Shown here: in pieces, positions 44,584 to 53,409 of the stretch | How positions within the stretch are numbered: the first letter of the stretch is position 1 | How the letters are laid out: each line of letters begins with the position of its first letter | Source of the DNA: UJ101 sp965262705 | Lineage (GTDB): Bacteria > Bacteroidota > Bacteroidia > Flavobacteriales > UJ101 | DNA: 64,000 nt | Assembly (NCBI GenBank): GCA_965262705.1 | Contig: OZ253556.1 | Location: 1,860,001-1,924,000, forward strand | Direction of reading: 5' to 3' | Made by a program: the position numbers and the translations under genes | The notes under the pieces: generated by a model | Seen by the model: the letters and a program-made list of their open reading frames with translations, nothing else | Database searches by the model: none | What the model was told of the DNA's origin: nothing

Positions 44584-46440
44584 ATGAATAATCTGGAAAA
44601 CGTTTATACAGAAGATAATATACGCTCATTAGACTGGAAAGAACATATACGGCTGCGCCCGGGGATGTATATTGGAAAACTTGGAGATGGTTCTGCACCG
44701 GATGATGGAATTTATGTTCTCATAAAAGAGATATTAGATAATTCCATTGATGAGTTCGTCATGGGGTTTGGAAAAACCATTGAGGCGACCATAAAAGAGA
44801 ATCGTGTTATTCTTCGAGATTATGGGCGGGGAATTCCTCTTGGAAAAATGATCGATGCGGTCTCTAAAATGAATACAGGAGGCAAATATGATTCACGTGC
44901 ATTTAAAAAATCGGTTGGATTAAACGGGGTCGGCACAAAAGCGGTTAACGCCTTGTCTGACTATTTTAGTGTAAAATCTATTCGGGAGGGTCAAGCCAAA
45001 ATAGCTGAGTTTTCAAAGGGAAATTTTCTTAAAGAAGAATTAACTTTATCTACTCTGCGTAACGGTACCAAAATAATATTTACTCCGGATGAAAGTATTT
45101 TTGGTAAATTTCATTTCCGAAACGAGTACATCGTTAAGATGCTGAAAAATTATACCTATCTCAATCCCGGATTAACCATTGTATATAACGGTGAAAAATA
45201 TAAATCCACTCATGGGCTAAAAGATTTATTAGAAGAAAACATCAGCGAGGAAAGCATCTATCCCATTATTCATCAAAAAGGGGAAGATATTGAAATTGCG
45301 TTAACGCATAGCAGGAAATCATACAGTGAGCAATATTATTCCTTTGTTAATGGGCAGCATACGACTCAGGGCGGCACTCATCAGGCAGCTTTTCGTGAGG
45401 CAATGGTTAAAACTATTCGCGAATTTTATCATAAAAATTTTGATGCTTCTGATATTAGAAAATCAGTGATTGCGGCAATCAGTATTAAGGTGATGCAGCC
45501 TGTATTCGAATCGCAAACCAAAACCAAACTCGGATCAACTGAGATGGGAGGCGATTTACCAACGATTCGTGCTTTTATCAATGATTTCATTAAAATCAAG
45601 TTGGATAATTATTTGCATAAAAATCCTGAAACCTCTGAACGGCTTTTAAAAAAAATAGTACAAGCTGAAAAAGAACGAAAAGAGCTATCCGGTATCAGAA
45701 AAATTGCACGAGAACGAGCAAAAAAAGCCTCTTTGCATAATAAAAAACTACGGGATTGCCGTCAGCATTATAATAATCAAAAAGATACAAGGAGTTTAGA
45801 GTCTTCTCTTTTTATTACTGAAGGAGATTCTGCCAGTGGATCGATTACCAAGTCTCGGGATGTAGAAACACAAGCGGTTTTCAGCCTAAGAGGTAAACCG
45901 CTTAATTCTTTTGGGCTAAGTAAAAAGGTGGTGTATGAAAATGAAGAATTTAATCTGCTTCAGTCAGCGCTTAACATTGAAGACGGCTTAGACGATTTAC
46001 GCTATAACAATATTATTATCGCAACAGATGCTGATGTGGACGGTATGCACATTCGCTTGTTAATCATTACTTTTTTTCTACAATTTTTCCCAGAATTAAT
46101 TAAAGAAGGGCATTTATATATCCTGCAAACTCCGCTTTTTAGAGTTCGAAATAAAAGAGAGACCCGTTACTGTTATACAGAAGAAGAACGATTAGAAGCG
46201 ATAAATAAATTGGGGAAAAATCCTGAAATTACTCGTTTTAAGGGGTTAGGCGAGATTTCTCCCAACGAATTTAAACATTTTATTGGAAAAGACATAAGGC
46301 TTGATCCTGTAATGATAGGAAAGAATACTTCTGTTGAAGAGATGTTACTTTTTTATATGGGTAAAAACACACCGACACGACAAAAGTTCATTATAGAAAA
46401 TTTAATATTAGAACAAGATTTGATAGAAAATGAAATTTAA
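44584..46440 (+). CDS. parE: DNA topoisomerase IV subunit B
   Basis: ATPase subunit of the decatenating type IIA topoisomerase (618 residues from the ATG at 44584). The GHKL ATP site contains LDNSIDEFVMG, DYGRGIP and GLNGVGTKAVNAL. The Toprim domain has LFITEGDSASG and the metal-binding DADVDGMHIR. Its length near 620 and its linkage to parC argue for ParE rather than GyrB. The next gene starts inside its last 11 bases. Confidence 0.96.
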   Translation: MNNLENVYTEDNIRSLDWKEHIRLRPGMYIGKLGDGSAPDDGIYVLIKEILDNSIDEFVMGFGKTIEATIKENRVILRDYGRGIPLGKMIDAVSKMNTGGKYDSRAFKKSVGLNGVGTKAVNALSDYFSVKSIREGQAKIAEFSKGNFLKEELTLSTLRNGTKIIFTPDESIFGKFHFRNEYIVKMLKNYTYLNPGLTIVYNGEKYKSTHGLKDLLEENISEESIYPIIHQKGEDIEIALTHSRKSYSEQYYSFVNGQHTTQGGTHQAAFREAMVKTIREFYHKNFDASDIRKSVIAAISIKVMQPVFESQTKTKLGSTEMGGDLPTIRAFINDFIKIKLDNYLHKNPETSERLLKKIVQAEKERKELSGIRKIARERAKKASLHNKKLRDCRQHYNNQKDTRSLESSLFITEGDSASGSITKSRDVETQAVFSLRGKPLNSFGLSKKVVYENEEFNLLQSALNIEDGLDDLRYNNIIIATDADVDGMHIRLLIITFFLQFFPELIKEGHLYILQTPLFRVRNKRETRYCYTEEERLEAINKLGKNPEITRFKGLGEISPNEFKHFIGKDIRLDPVMIGKNTSVEEMLLFYMGKNTPTRQKFIIENLILEQDLIENEI

Positions 46441-46939
46441 TAATAAACGAATTAAATATTATTCTTTTTTTGTTTATCTCACCGTTATAGGATGCTTTGC
46501 CTTTTCCTTATTCATTAAATGGTCTCCTTTTATATTATTTTCATCCTATCCTATATTTCCCTTTATTATCACAGGAAGTATTGTATGGCTTATCTATTGT
46601 TATTACGGACCTCCGTTTTTCGAGTTTGATTCAGACGGAGAAGTTCTAAGCATTACTACGGATGAATTTATTATGGGTAATATTTTTCCTTCCATGAAAA
46701 AACATTCAGAGTTTCCCAAGAGAAAATTAGCTCGTTATAAGATTAAAAAAAAATTTTTAAAAAAGACTTTGATTTTAACCTTATACAGTAAAAAAGGTGT
46801 TGCGTCGTATTCAAAATTAAAATTTAATATTACCTATCTTAATAATCACAAATTAAGAGGGATAAAAAAAGCATTAGATACAACGCTTAAAGAGTATAAT
46901 TCGCTTAAAAATAAATCATTTCATGGCGGAAGATCCTAA
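46430..46939 (+). CDS. Conserved membrane protein between parE and parC
   Basis: 169 residues. It has two hydrophobic segments (about 10-30 and 34-58), followed by a basic cytoplasmic part with many lysines (for example ARYKIKKKFLKKTLIL). No known motif. It overlaps parE by 11 bases and parC by 17, so all three genes are translationally coupled. Small membrane proteins in this slot are seen in other Flavobacteriia. The function is unknown. Confidence 0.8.
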   Translation: MKFNNKRIKYYSFFVYLTVIGCFAFSLFIKWSPFILFSSYPIFPFIITGSIVWLIYCYYGPPFFEFDSDGEVLSITTDEFIMGNIFPSMKKHSEFPKRKLARYKIKKKFLKKTLILTLYSKKGVASYSKLKFNITYLNNHKLRGIKKALDTTLKEYNSLKNKSFHGGRS

Positions 46940-49481
46940 AAATAATATAGCCTCCGACGAAAGCATAAAAAAAATTTCAGGGATGTACGAATCCTGGTTT
47001 TTAGACTATGCATCCTATGTCATTTTAGAGCGGGCAATCCCCTCTGTTTTTGATGGATTAAAACCGGTACAGCGCCGAATACTACATTCGATGAAAGAAT
47101 TAGAAGACGGTCGTTATAATAAAGTAGCGAATATCGTGGGCAATACCATGAAATATCATCCTCATGGAGATGCAGCTATTTCGGAAGCTGTCATACAACT
47201 GGGACAAAAAGAATTATTAATTGACACACAAGGAAACTGGGGAAACATTTTAACCGGCGACAATGCCGCTGCCTCAAGATATATTGAGGCTCGTTTAACT
47301 CGATTTGGATTAGAGGTAGTTTTCAATCCAAAGACGACGCAATGGAAAGCATCTTATGACGGGCGGAATAAAGAGCCAATAGATTTACCTGTAAAATTTC
47401 CTTTGCTTTTGGCTCAAGGTGTTGAAGGAATTGCCGTAGGCTTGTCCACTAAAATCTTACCGCATAATTTCAACGAACTTATCAATGCGTCTATTGCTTA
47501 TTTAAAAGAAAAATCCTTTAAAATCTATCCTGATTTTTTAACTGCCGGCATGGCAGATATTTCAAACTATAAAGATGGAGAACGCGGGGGTAAAGTACGA
47601 ATTAGGGCTAAAATTACACAATCGGATAAAAATACCTTAACCCTTAGCGAAATTCCTTATGGGACGACTACCTCAAACTTGATTGATTCTGTTTTGAAAG
47701 CCAACGATAAAGGCAAGATAAAAATAAAAAAGATAGAAGATAATACTGCCGCATCCGTTGAGATTTTGATACATTTACTGCCGGGAACTTCTCCTGATAA
47801 AATGATCGATGCTCTTTACGCCTTTACCGACTGTGAAATTTCTATCTCGCCGCTTTGTTGTGTAATTGACAAAGATACACCTGTTTTCATAGGGGTTTCC
47901 GAAGTTTTAAAACGTAATACTGACCATACTGTTCATTTACTAAAAACAGAGTTAGAAATCGCATTAATTGATTATCAGGAACAATGGCATTTTGCCTCAT
48001 TGGAACGCATTTTTATCGAAAATAAAATCTATCGCAATATTGAAGAGGAAGAAACCTGGGAAGGAGTTATTACGACCATTGAATCAGGATTAAAACCTTA
48101 CACTAAACGTTTGGTAAGAGCGGTAACTCAAGAAGATATTGTACGATTAACCGAAATTCGGATTAAACGTATTTCTAAGTTTGATTTAGATAAAGCCGCA
48201 CAACATATCCAATCTCTCGAAGAAAAAATGAAGCAAATCAGGTTTAATCTAACCCACCTTATTGACTATGCCGTTGATTATTTCAAGCAAATTAAAAAAA
48301 ATTATGGAAAAGGAAGAGAACGAAAAACCGAACTCAGAGTCTTCGATGAGATACAAAAAACGAAGGTGGCCATAGCCAATACGAAATTTTATGTCAATCG
48401 TACAGAAGGATTTATAGGTACCTCGTTAAAAGGGGCTGAATTTACTTTTGAATGTTCCGATATAGATGATATTATCATTTTTAGAAAAGACGGTATCATG
48501 TTAGTAACAAAGGTAGAAGCAAAGACTTTCGTCGGTAAAGATATTATTCACATAGCCGTTTGGAAAAATAAGGAGACAAGGAAAATTTACAATTTGATGT
48601 ATCAGGATGGAAAAACAGGAGTTACTTATGCAAAGCGCTTTTCAGTAACCGCTGTAATCCGGGACAAGGAATACATATTAACACAAGCAACTAAGCGGTC
48701 TAAAATACTATACTTCTCAGCCAATCCTAACGGAGAGGCAGAGGTAGTAACCATCTATTTACGATCCTTACAACGCATTAAGAAACTACGTTTTCATTTT
48801 GATTTTTCCGATTTGTCAATAAAAGGAAAAGGAGTGAAAGGAAATATAGTTTCAAAATTTCCAATAAAAAAAATAGAACTCAAAAAATCAGGCGTTTCAA
48901 CCCTGAACGCAAGAAAGATATGGTTTGACGACATTATTAGACGACTTAATGTGGATCAACGAGGTGTATTGCTTGGAGAATTTCAAGCAGAAGATAAAAT
49001 TCTTACAATATATCAAAACGGAATAGCCCGGCTGACCTCCTTTGATTTGAACAACCACTTTGAAGATAATATGATTATAATAGAAAAATGGGTCTCTAAA
49101 AAGCCGATTACTTCCATTTACTACGACGCTAAAAAATCACGATATTTTATCAAGCGTTTTTTGTTAGAAGATACACTAAACCCACAGCCGTTTTTCTTTT
49201 TAGAAGACCGCTCATCGCACGTAGAATTAATCTTGACAGATAAAAAACCGGTGATTGAAATCATGTACAGAAAAGAACGGGGAAAAGAACAGGAAACAGA
49301 GCGAATTAATGTAGCAGACTTTATTTCCATTAAAGGAATTAAGGCACAAGGAAATACTTTAACAACAAAAAGAGTAAATAACATCAATCGATTAGCGGAT
49401 GAATCAAAAGAAGACAAAGAAGACAAAAAACGAAATGAAAGTACTGACACGGAAAATACACAAGTTGAGTTAAATTTTTAA
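46923..49481 (+). CDS. parC: DNA topoisomerase IV subunit A
   Basis: DNA cleavage/religation subunit (852 residues). The catalytic Tyr120 lies in AAASRYIEARLT. The winged-helix region has GLKPVQRRILHSM and KYHPHGDAAI, which covers the quinolone-determining region. A coiled-coil arm follows. The C-terminal DNA-wrapping region is complete but less conserved, and the tail is rich in charged residues (KEDKEDKKRNE). It starts inside the preceding membrane-protein gene. Confidence 0.96.
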   Translation: MAEDPKNNIASDESIKKISGMYESWFLDYASYVILERAIPSVFDGLKPVQRRILHSMKELEDGRYNKVANIVGNTMKYHPHGDAAISEAVIQLGQKELLIDTQGNWGNILTGDNAAASRYIEARLTRFGLEVVFNPKTTQWKASYDGRNKEPIDLPVKFPLLLAQGVEGIAVGLSTKILPHNFNELINASIAYLKEKSFKIYPDFLTAGMADISNYKDGERGGKVRIRAKITQSDKNTLTLSEIPYGTTTSNLIDSVLKANDKGKIKIKKIEDNTAASVEILIHLLPGTSPDKMIDALYAFTDCEISISPLCCVIDKDTPVFIGVSEVLKRNTDHTVHLLKTELEIALIDYQEQWHFASLERIFIENKIYRNIEEEETWEGVITTIESGLKPYTKRLVRAVTQEDIVRLTEIRIKRISKFDLDKAAQHIQSLEEKMKQIRFNLTHLIDYAVDYFKQIKKNYGKGRERKTELRVFDEIQKTKVAIANTKFYVNRTEGFIGTSLKGAEFTFECSDIDDIIIFRKDGIMLVTKVEAKTFVGKDIIHIAVWKNKETRKIYNLMYQDGKTGVTYAKRFSVTAVIRDKEYILTQATKRSKILYFSANPNGEAEVVTIYLRSLQRIKKLRFHFDFSDLSIKGKGVKGNIVSKFPIKKIELKKSGVSTLNARKIWFDDIIRRLNVDQRGVLLGEFQAEDKILTIYQNGIARLTSFDLNNHFEDNMIIIEKWVSKKPITSIYYDAKKSRYFIKRFLLEDTLNPQPFFFLEDRSSHVELILTDKKPVIEIMYRKERGKEQETERINVADFISIKGIKAQGNTLTTKRVNNINRLADESKEDKEDKKRNESTDTENTQVELNF

Positions 49482-49496
49482 TTATATCCTTTAAAC

Positions 49497-50156
49497 ATGT
49501 TCTACCATTTTCATCCTATATTGATTATACTCATTGTTGTAACCGTTTTAATAAGTTATAAGGGGTTTAAGGACCACAATTTTTTTAATAAAAATACTTT
49601 CGATATTCGTGCTATTCGTTCTAATAAAGAATATTATCGGTTTTTAAGCAGCGGATTTTTACATGTAGATACCATGCACCTCATTTTCAACATGATTTCT
49701 CTTTATTTTTTTTCAGGTAATCTTTTTATTTCTTTCATCAGCCTGCCCGTTTATTTGTTAATTTATTTCGGGGCTATTTTAACTGGAAATTTTTTAGCTT
49801 ATTTTTTCCATAAAAATCATTTATCTTATACAGCTGCTGGTGCCTCAGGAGGTGTTTCTGGAATTATTTACGCCATGATTGTACTTTTTCCTCACAGTCG
49901 TATCGGCTTATTTATTTTGCCCGGCTTTAACATTCCCGCTTGGTTTTTTGGTGTTTCCTACCTTATTTACTCCGTTTACGGGATGAAAAATCAATGGGGA
50001 AATGTCGGTCATAGTGCGCATATAGGCGGGGCTGCTTTTGGCTTGCTTATTCCCTTATTTTTATTTCCTGAATTGATTCTCCAAAACGGCTTATACTCCA
50101 TTATCATTCTAATACCGCTTTTATACCTCATTTTTGATCAAATAAAAAAAATGTAA
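49497..50156 (+). CDS. Rhomboid family intramembrane serine protease
   Basis: 219 residues, about six membrane helices. The catalytic serine is Ser117 in GASGG. The catalytic histidine is in GHSAHIGGAAFG (His175). The first helix carries SSGFLHVDTMHLIFNM, the usual rhomboid motif. The substrate is unknown. It follows parC by 15 bp and is probably co-transcribed. Confidence 0.92.
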   Translation: MFYHFHPILIILIVVTVLISYKGFKDHNFFNKNTFDIRAIRSNKEYYRFLSSGFLHVDTMHLIFNMISLYFFSGNLFISFISLPVYLLIYFGAILTGNFLAYFFHKNHLSYTAAGASGGVSGIIYAMIVLFPHSRIGLFILPGFNIPAWFFGVSYLIYSVYGMKNQWGNVGHSAHIGGAAFGLLIPLFLFPELILQNGLYSIIILIPLLYLIFDQIKKM

Positions 50157-50170
50157 AACCGCTAAATAAA

Positions 50171-50218
50171 AAAAAGATTCTTTCTTTTTCTATCCCTAAC
50201 GCTCGCCCCGCAAAGCCC
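50171..50218 (+). repeat. Second repeat family, copy C (partial)
   Basis: Only the distal half remains: TTTCTTTTTCTATCCCTAACGCTCGCCCCGCAAAGCC in pieces, same orientation as copy B. It follows the rhomboid stop by 15 bp and precedes a GAGACC element. Confidence 0.65.
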
Positions 50219-50253
50219 ATAATTAACGCATAGATAAGACCCTGGTACAAGGC

Positions 50254-50274
50254 GAGACCGTTTCAAAAAGTATT
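50254..50274 (+). repeat. Outer GAGACC terminus, left of copy 9
   Basis: GAGACCGTTTCAAAAAGTATT is a truncated left terminus abutting copy 9. A matching right terminus, TATTCTACAATGGTCTC, lies at 50495-50511. Copy 9 therefore seems to sit inside the remains of an older copy. Confidence 0.55.
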
Positions 50275-50484
50275 GAGACCGTTGCAAAAAGCACGCTAAC
50301 AAAAAAATGCTTGTATTGAGTTTGTCGAAATGCAACAACCGATAAAGATTAAACGCCGGATCAACCTTTTGGTTGTGAGAATTTTAATTTTCGGTAGCTG
50401 AGTTTATCAAAGCTTTGAGAAGGAAGCAGTTTGAAGCGAGATGCGTTCTTTTTCATACTTTTTTATGTGTTCTGCAACGGTCTC
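50275..50484 (+). mobile_element. GAGACC element, copy 9 (longest form)
   Basis: A 210-bp copy with intact ends. Two extra modules are present: the TTGTATTGAGTTTGTC segment near the left, and GGTAGCTGAGTTTATC plus AAAGCTTTGAG between the TTTTAATTTT block and GGAAGCAG. The hairpin is CAACC-TTTT-GGTTG. The flanks do not match. Confidence 0.8.
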
Positions 50485-50529
50485 ACTTTTTTGTATATTC
50501 TACAATGGTCTCAAGGCACTCTATCAACT

Positions 50530-50549
50530 GCAAGTCAGCGTAAGCTAAA
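50530..50549 (+). repeat. Short word GCAAGTCAGCGTAAGCTAAA
   Basis: An exact free-standing copy of the 20-bp word that also appears alone at 1993 and 37213 (one end base different) and inside GAGACC elements at 52029 and 55040. No feature is known for it. Confidence 0.7.
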
Positions 50550-50579
50550 GACCTCTACTTTTTTTATTGAATAATTTAA

Positions 50580-50587
50580 TACTTTTG
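50580..50587 (+). promoter_or_regulatory. Candidate -7 box of the nucleotide-sugar dehydrogenase gene
   Basis: TACTTTTG fits TAnnTTTG, 22 bp before the TTG start. A second fit, TAATTTTG (50605-50612), overlaps the start codon itself and is less likely. There is no clear -33 box. Confidence 0.4.
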
Positions 50588-50609
50588 CCATAAATATGAA
50601 TGATTAATT

Positions 50610-51878
50610 TTGAGTAAACTAACTATTTGTGTGGTTGGTCTTGGTTATGTAGGCTTGCCATTAGCTATAGGGTTTGGAAAAAAATACAAAACCGTTGGTT
50701 TTGATATTGATGTAGAGCGTATAGAAGAGTTGTCTAACGGAAAAGACCATACTTTAGAAGCTGACCCAAAAGAACTGAATGAGGTAATAAAAAAGAAGAA
50801 ATTATATTTTACTTCTGATTTAAACGAAATAAAGGATAGTACCGTTTTTATCATCACTGTCCCTACCCCGATTAATAATTTTAATGCACCCGATTTAATA
50901 CCGCTGCTAAAAGCATCAAAAATGATCGGTAGTATCCTAAAGAAAAAAGATGTTGTAATTTATGAATCTACGGTTTATCCGGGCTGTACAGAGGAAGACT
51001 GCGTGCCTGTTTTAGAAAAAGAATCCGGATTAATATTTAACAAAGACTTTTATTGTGGCTATTCTCCGGAAAGAATTAACCCGGGCGATAAAATCAATAC
51101 CTTAACCAAAATTAAAAAAGTAACCTCCGGATCCACTCCTGAAATTGCCGGTTTTGTAGATAAGCTATACGCTTCAATTATAGAAGCCGGAACATTTAAA
51201 GCGCCTAGCCTTAAAGTAGCAGAAGCCTCAAAAGCGATCGAAAATGCACAAAGAGATGTAAATATTTCCTTTGTAAACGAATTAGCATTGATTTTTGATC
51301 GTATGGGGATCGACACTACCGATGTGTTAGAGGCAGCTGGAACGAAATGGAACTTTCTAAAATTCAGGCCCGGATTAGTTGGGGGGCATTGCATCGGAGT
51401 AGACCCTTATTACTTAGCCCATAAAGCTAAATCTTTAGGGTATCATCCGCAAGTTATTTTATCCGGACGAAGGGTAAATGATAATATGGGCATGTTCATA
51501 GCAAACAAATTAGTAAAACTACTTATCCAAAAAGGGCACCCGGTTAAAGGGTCAAACGTATTGATTCTGGGTATAACTTTCAAGGAGAACTGCCCGGACA
51601 TCCGAAATACTAAAGTAGTTGATATTTATCATGGGTTAAAACCCTTCGGAATTGATATAGATATTTATGACCCATGGGCAGATCCTGAGCAAGTAAAACT
51701 CGAATATAACATAGATTTAACTTCTTCTCTTGAAAAGAAAAAATATGCTTCTATTATTTTGGCTGTTGCCCATAAAAAATTCTTGTCAATAGACTTAGAG
51801 AAATTAAAAGAAAAAAAAGCTGTGATTTTTGATACCAAATCATTCTTAAATCGGGAGGCAGTTGATGCAAGACTTTAA
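50610..51878 (+). CDS. Nucleotide-sugar 6-dehydrogenase (UDP-GlcNAc/UDP-GalNAc type, TviB/WbpA-like)
   Basis: NAD-dependent oxidation of a UDP-sugar at C6 to the uronic acid, for surface polysaccharides (422 residues). The Rossmann motif VVGLGYVGLPLA lies at 8-19. The catalytic-cysteine motif GGHCIGVDPYY is near 258-268. The final domain has ITFKENCPDIRNTK. SPERINPGD is characteristic of the UDP-HexNAc branch. The start is TTG (50610); the upstream ATGs (50596, 50600) are out of frame. It is separated from the main glycan block by the parE-parC operon. Confidence 0.92.
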   Translation: MSKLTICVVGLGYVGLPLAIGFGKKYKTVGFDIDVERIEELSNGKDHTLEADPKELNEVIKKKKLYFTSDLNEIKDSTVFIITVPTPINNFNAPDLIPLLKASKMIGSILKKKDVVIYESTVYPGCTEEDCVPVLEKESGLIFNKDFYCGYSPERINPGDKINTLTKIKKVTSGSTPEIAGFVDKLYASIIEAGTFKAPSLKVAEASKAIENAQRDVNISFVNELALIFDRMGIDTTDVLEAAGTKWNFLKFRPGLVGGHCIGVDPYYLAHKAKSLGYHPQVILSGRRVNDNMGMFIANKLVKLLIQKGHPVKGSNVLILGITFKENCPDIRNTKVVDIYHGLKPFGIDIDIYDPWADPEQVKLEYNIDLTSSLEKKKYASIILAVAHKKFLSIDLEKLKEKKAVIFDTKSFLNREAVDARL

Positions 51879-51977
51879 AAATGAAAGGCAGCACTTACTT
51901 ATTAAGTTTAATTGCAAATAAATTTTTATAAATATTTCCAGCCCCCCCCCTTCAAAATACATAGAAAAGTATAAATT

Positions 51978-52186
51978 GAGACCGTTGCAAAAAGCACGCT
52001 AACAAAAAAATGCAACGCCCGAGGAACTGCAAGTCAGCGTAAGCTAAAATTAAACACAATAGCAACCTTTTGGTTGTGAGTATTTTAATTTTTTGATATA
52101 GTTGCTGAGCACAGCTGAAGTGAGGAAGCAGTTTGAAGTTAGATGCTTTCTTTTTCATACTTTTTTATATATTATGCAACGGTCTC
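51978..52186 (+). mobile_element. GAGACC element, copy 10 with 5-bp target duplication
   Basis: A 209-bp copy, ends GAGACCGTTGCAAAAAGCAC and GCAACGGTCTC. AAATT flanks both sides (51973-51977 and 52187-52191). It carries the GCAAGTCAGCGTAAGCTAAA word (52029-52048) and a TTGCTGAGCACAGCTGAAG module. It is one of two elements, with copy 11, that share both insertions. It follows the dehydrogenase gene; 51879-51977 holds only AT-rich sequence with a run of nine C (about 51942-51950). Confidence 0.87.
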
Positions 52187-52244
52187 AAATTTATAATCGT
52201 TTATTTTTTATGTACTTTACAGGAGTTTTTAAAAATTATTATTT

Positions 52245-53354
52245 ATGATTACGCATGAACAAATAAAGTCTTTGAAAGAACGGATGATCCGTTTATATGA
52301 CTATTTACAAATTGACCAAAAGAAGATTGAGATAGAAAACGAAGAAGAAAAAACCAGTGCGCCTGGTTTTTGGCAATACCCTAAAAAAGCGCAGCAGGTA
52401 GTGAAACGACTCCAAGGACTGAAACGTTGGGTAGATGAGTACACGAAGGTTAAAACAAAATTTGATGATTTAATCATCTTGATTGATTTTGTAGAAGAAG
52501 GTGAAGCAACACATGAGGAAGTCGAGGAAGTATATCATTCGATTTTGGAGAAATTAGAAAAAATCGAATTCCAAAATATGTTATCTGCAGAAGAAGATTC
52601 GCTATCCGCTGTTTTACAGATTACAGCTGGGGCAGGCGGAACAGAAAGTTGTGATTGGGCAAATATGCTGATGAGAATGTACTTGATGTGGGGAGAGAAA
52701 AACGGCTTAAAAATAAGAGAATTAAATCATCAACCCGGCGATGTAGCAGGCATTAAAACCGTTACATTAGAATTTGAAGGAGACTATGGTTTCGGTTATT
52801 TAAAAGGAGAAAACGGGGTACATCGTCTGGTAAGAGTTTCCCCTTTTGATAGTAATGCAAAACGACATACTTCTTTTGCATCGGTTTATGTATATCCTTT
52901 GGTTGATGACTCAATTGATATTACGATAAGCCCCGCAGATTATTCTTTTGAAACCATGCGTTCGAGCGGAGCAGGTGGGCAAAATGTAAATAAAGTAGAA
53001 ACTGCTGTACGTCTTCGCCACCACCCTACGGGAATTATTATTGAAAATTCCGAATCTCGATCTCAGCTCGCTAATAAAGAAAAAGCTATGCAATTATTGA
53101 AATCACAGTTGTATGAGATTGAATTGGAAAAAAAACGAGTAAAACGAAATGAGATTGAATCATCTAAAAAGAAAATAGAGTGGGGATCTCAAATTCGCAG
53201 CTATGTATTGGACGATAGGAGAGTAAAAGACCATCGCACACACGAGCAAACGAGTGATACAGATGCTGTTCTCAATGGAGAGATTGACAGGTTTATTAAA
53301 GCCTACTTAATGAAGATGGGACAAGAAGAAAATCAAGATAAGACCTCTATCTAG
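52245..53354 (+). CDS. prfB: Peptide chain release factor 2
   Basis: Recognises UGA/UAA stop codons and triggers peptide release (369 residues). The stop-reading tripeptide SPF lies at 199-201, which marks RF2. The catalytic GGQ lies at 244-246 in SSGAGGQNVNKVET. The reading frame is continuous from the ATG; the self-regulatory in-frame UGA and +1 frameshift found near codon 25 of many prfB genes is absent. The stop codon lies within a long hairpin shared with the convergent susD region. Confidence 0.97.
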   Translation: MITHEQIKSLKERMIRLYDYLQIDQKKIEIENEEEKTSAPGFWQYPKKAQQVVKRLQGLKRWVDEYTKVKTKFDDLIILIDFVEEGEATHEEVEEVYHSILEKLEKIEFQNMLSAEEDSLSAVLQITAGAGGTESCDWANMLMRMYLMWGEKNGLKIRELNHQPGDVAGIKTVTLEFEGDYGFGYLKGENGVHRLVRVSPFDSNAKRHTSFASVYVYPLVDDSIDITISPADYSFETMRSSGAGGQNVNKVETAVRLRHHPTGIIIENSESRSQLANKEKAMQLLKSQLYEIELEKKRVKRNEIESSKKKIEWGSQIRSYVLDDRRVKDHRTHEQTSDTDAVLNGEIDRFIKAYLMKMGQEENQDKTSI

Positions 53355-53384
53355 CAACTGCAAGCCATTGCTAGACAGAGGTCT
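53341..53384. terminator. Long hairpin at the convergent prfB/susD ends
   Basis: AGACCTCT pairs with AGAGGTCT (outer 8 bp). CTAGCAA pairs with TTGCTAG (inner 7 bp), around a 10-base loop. The stem overlaps the prfB stop codon. There is no clear T-run on either side, so it may act as a 3'-end stabiliser or a weak bidirectional terminator. Confidence 0.45.
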
Positions 53385-53409
53385 CAAAGCATTGGAACGA
53401 AAGCATTTA

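Noticed and set aside
51952..52158. Open frame on the minus strand in repeat copy 10 (likewise 54954-55169, 33546-33803 and 29800-29982)
   Set aside because: All are frames through copies of the same intergenic element; broken in other copies. Discussed as a finding rather than called as genes.
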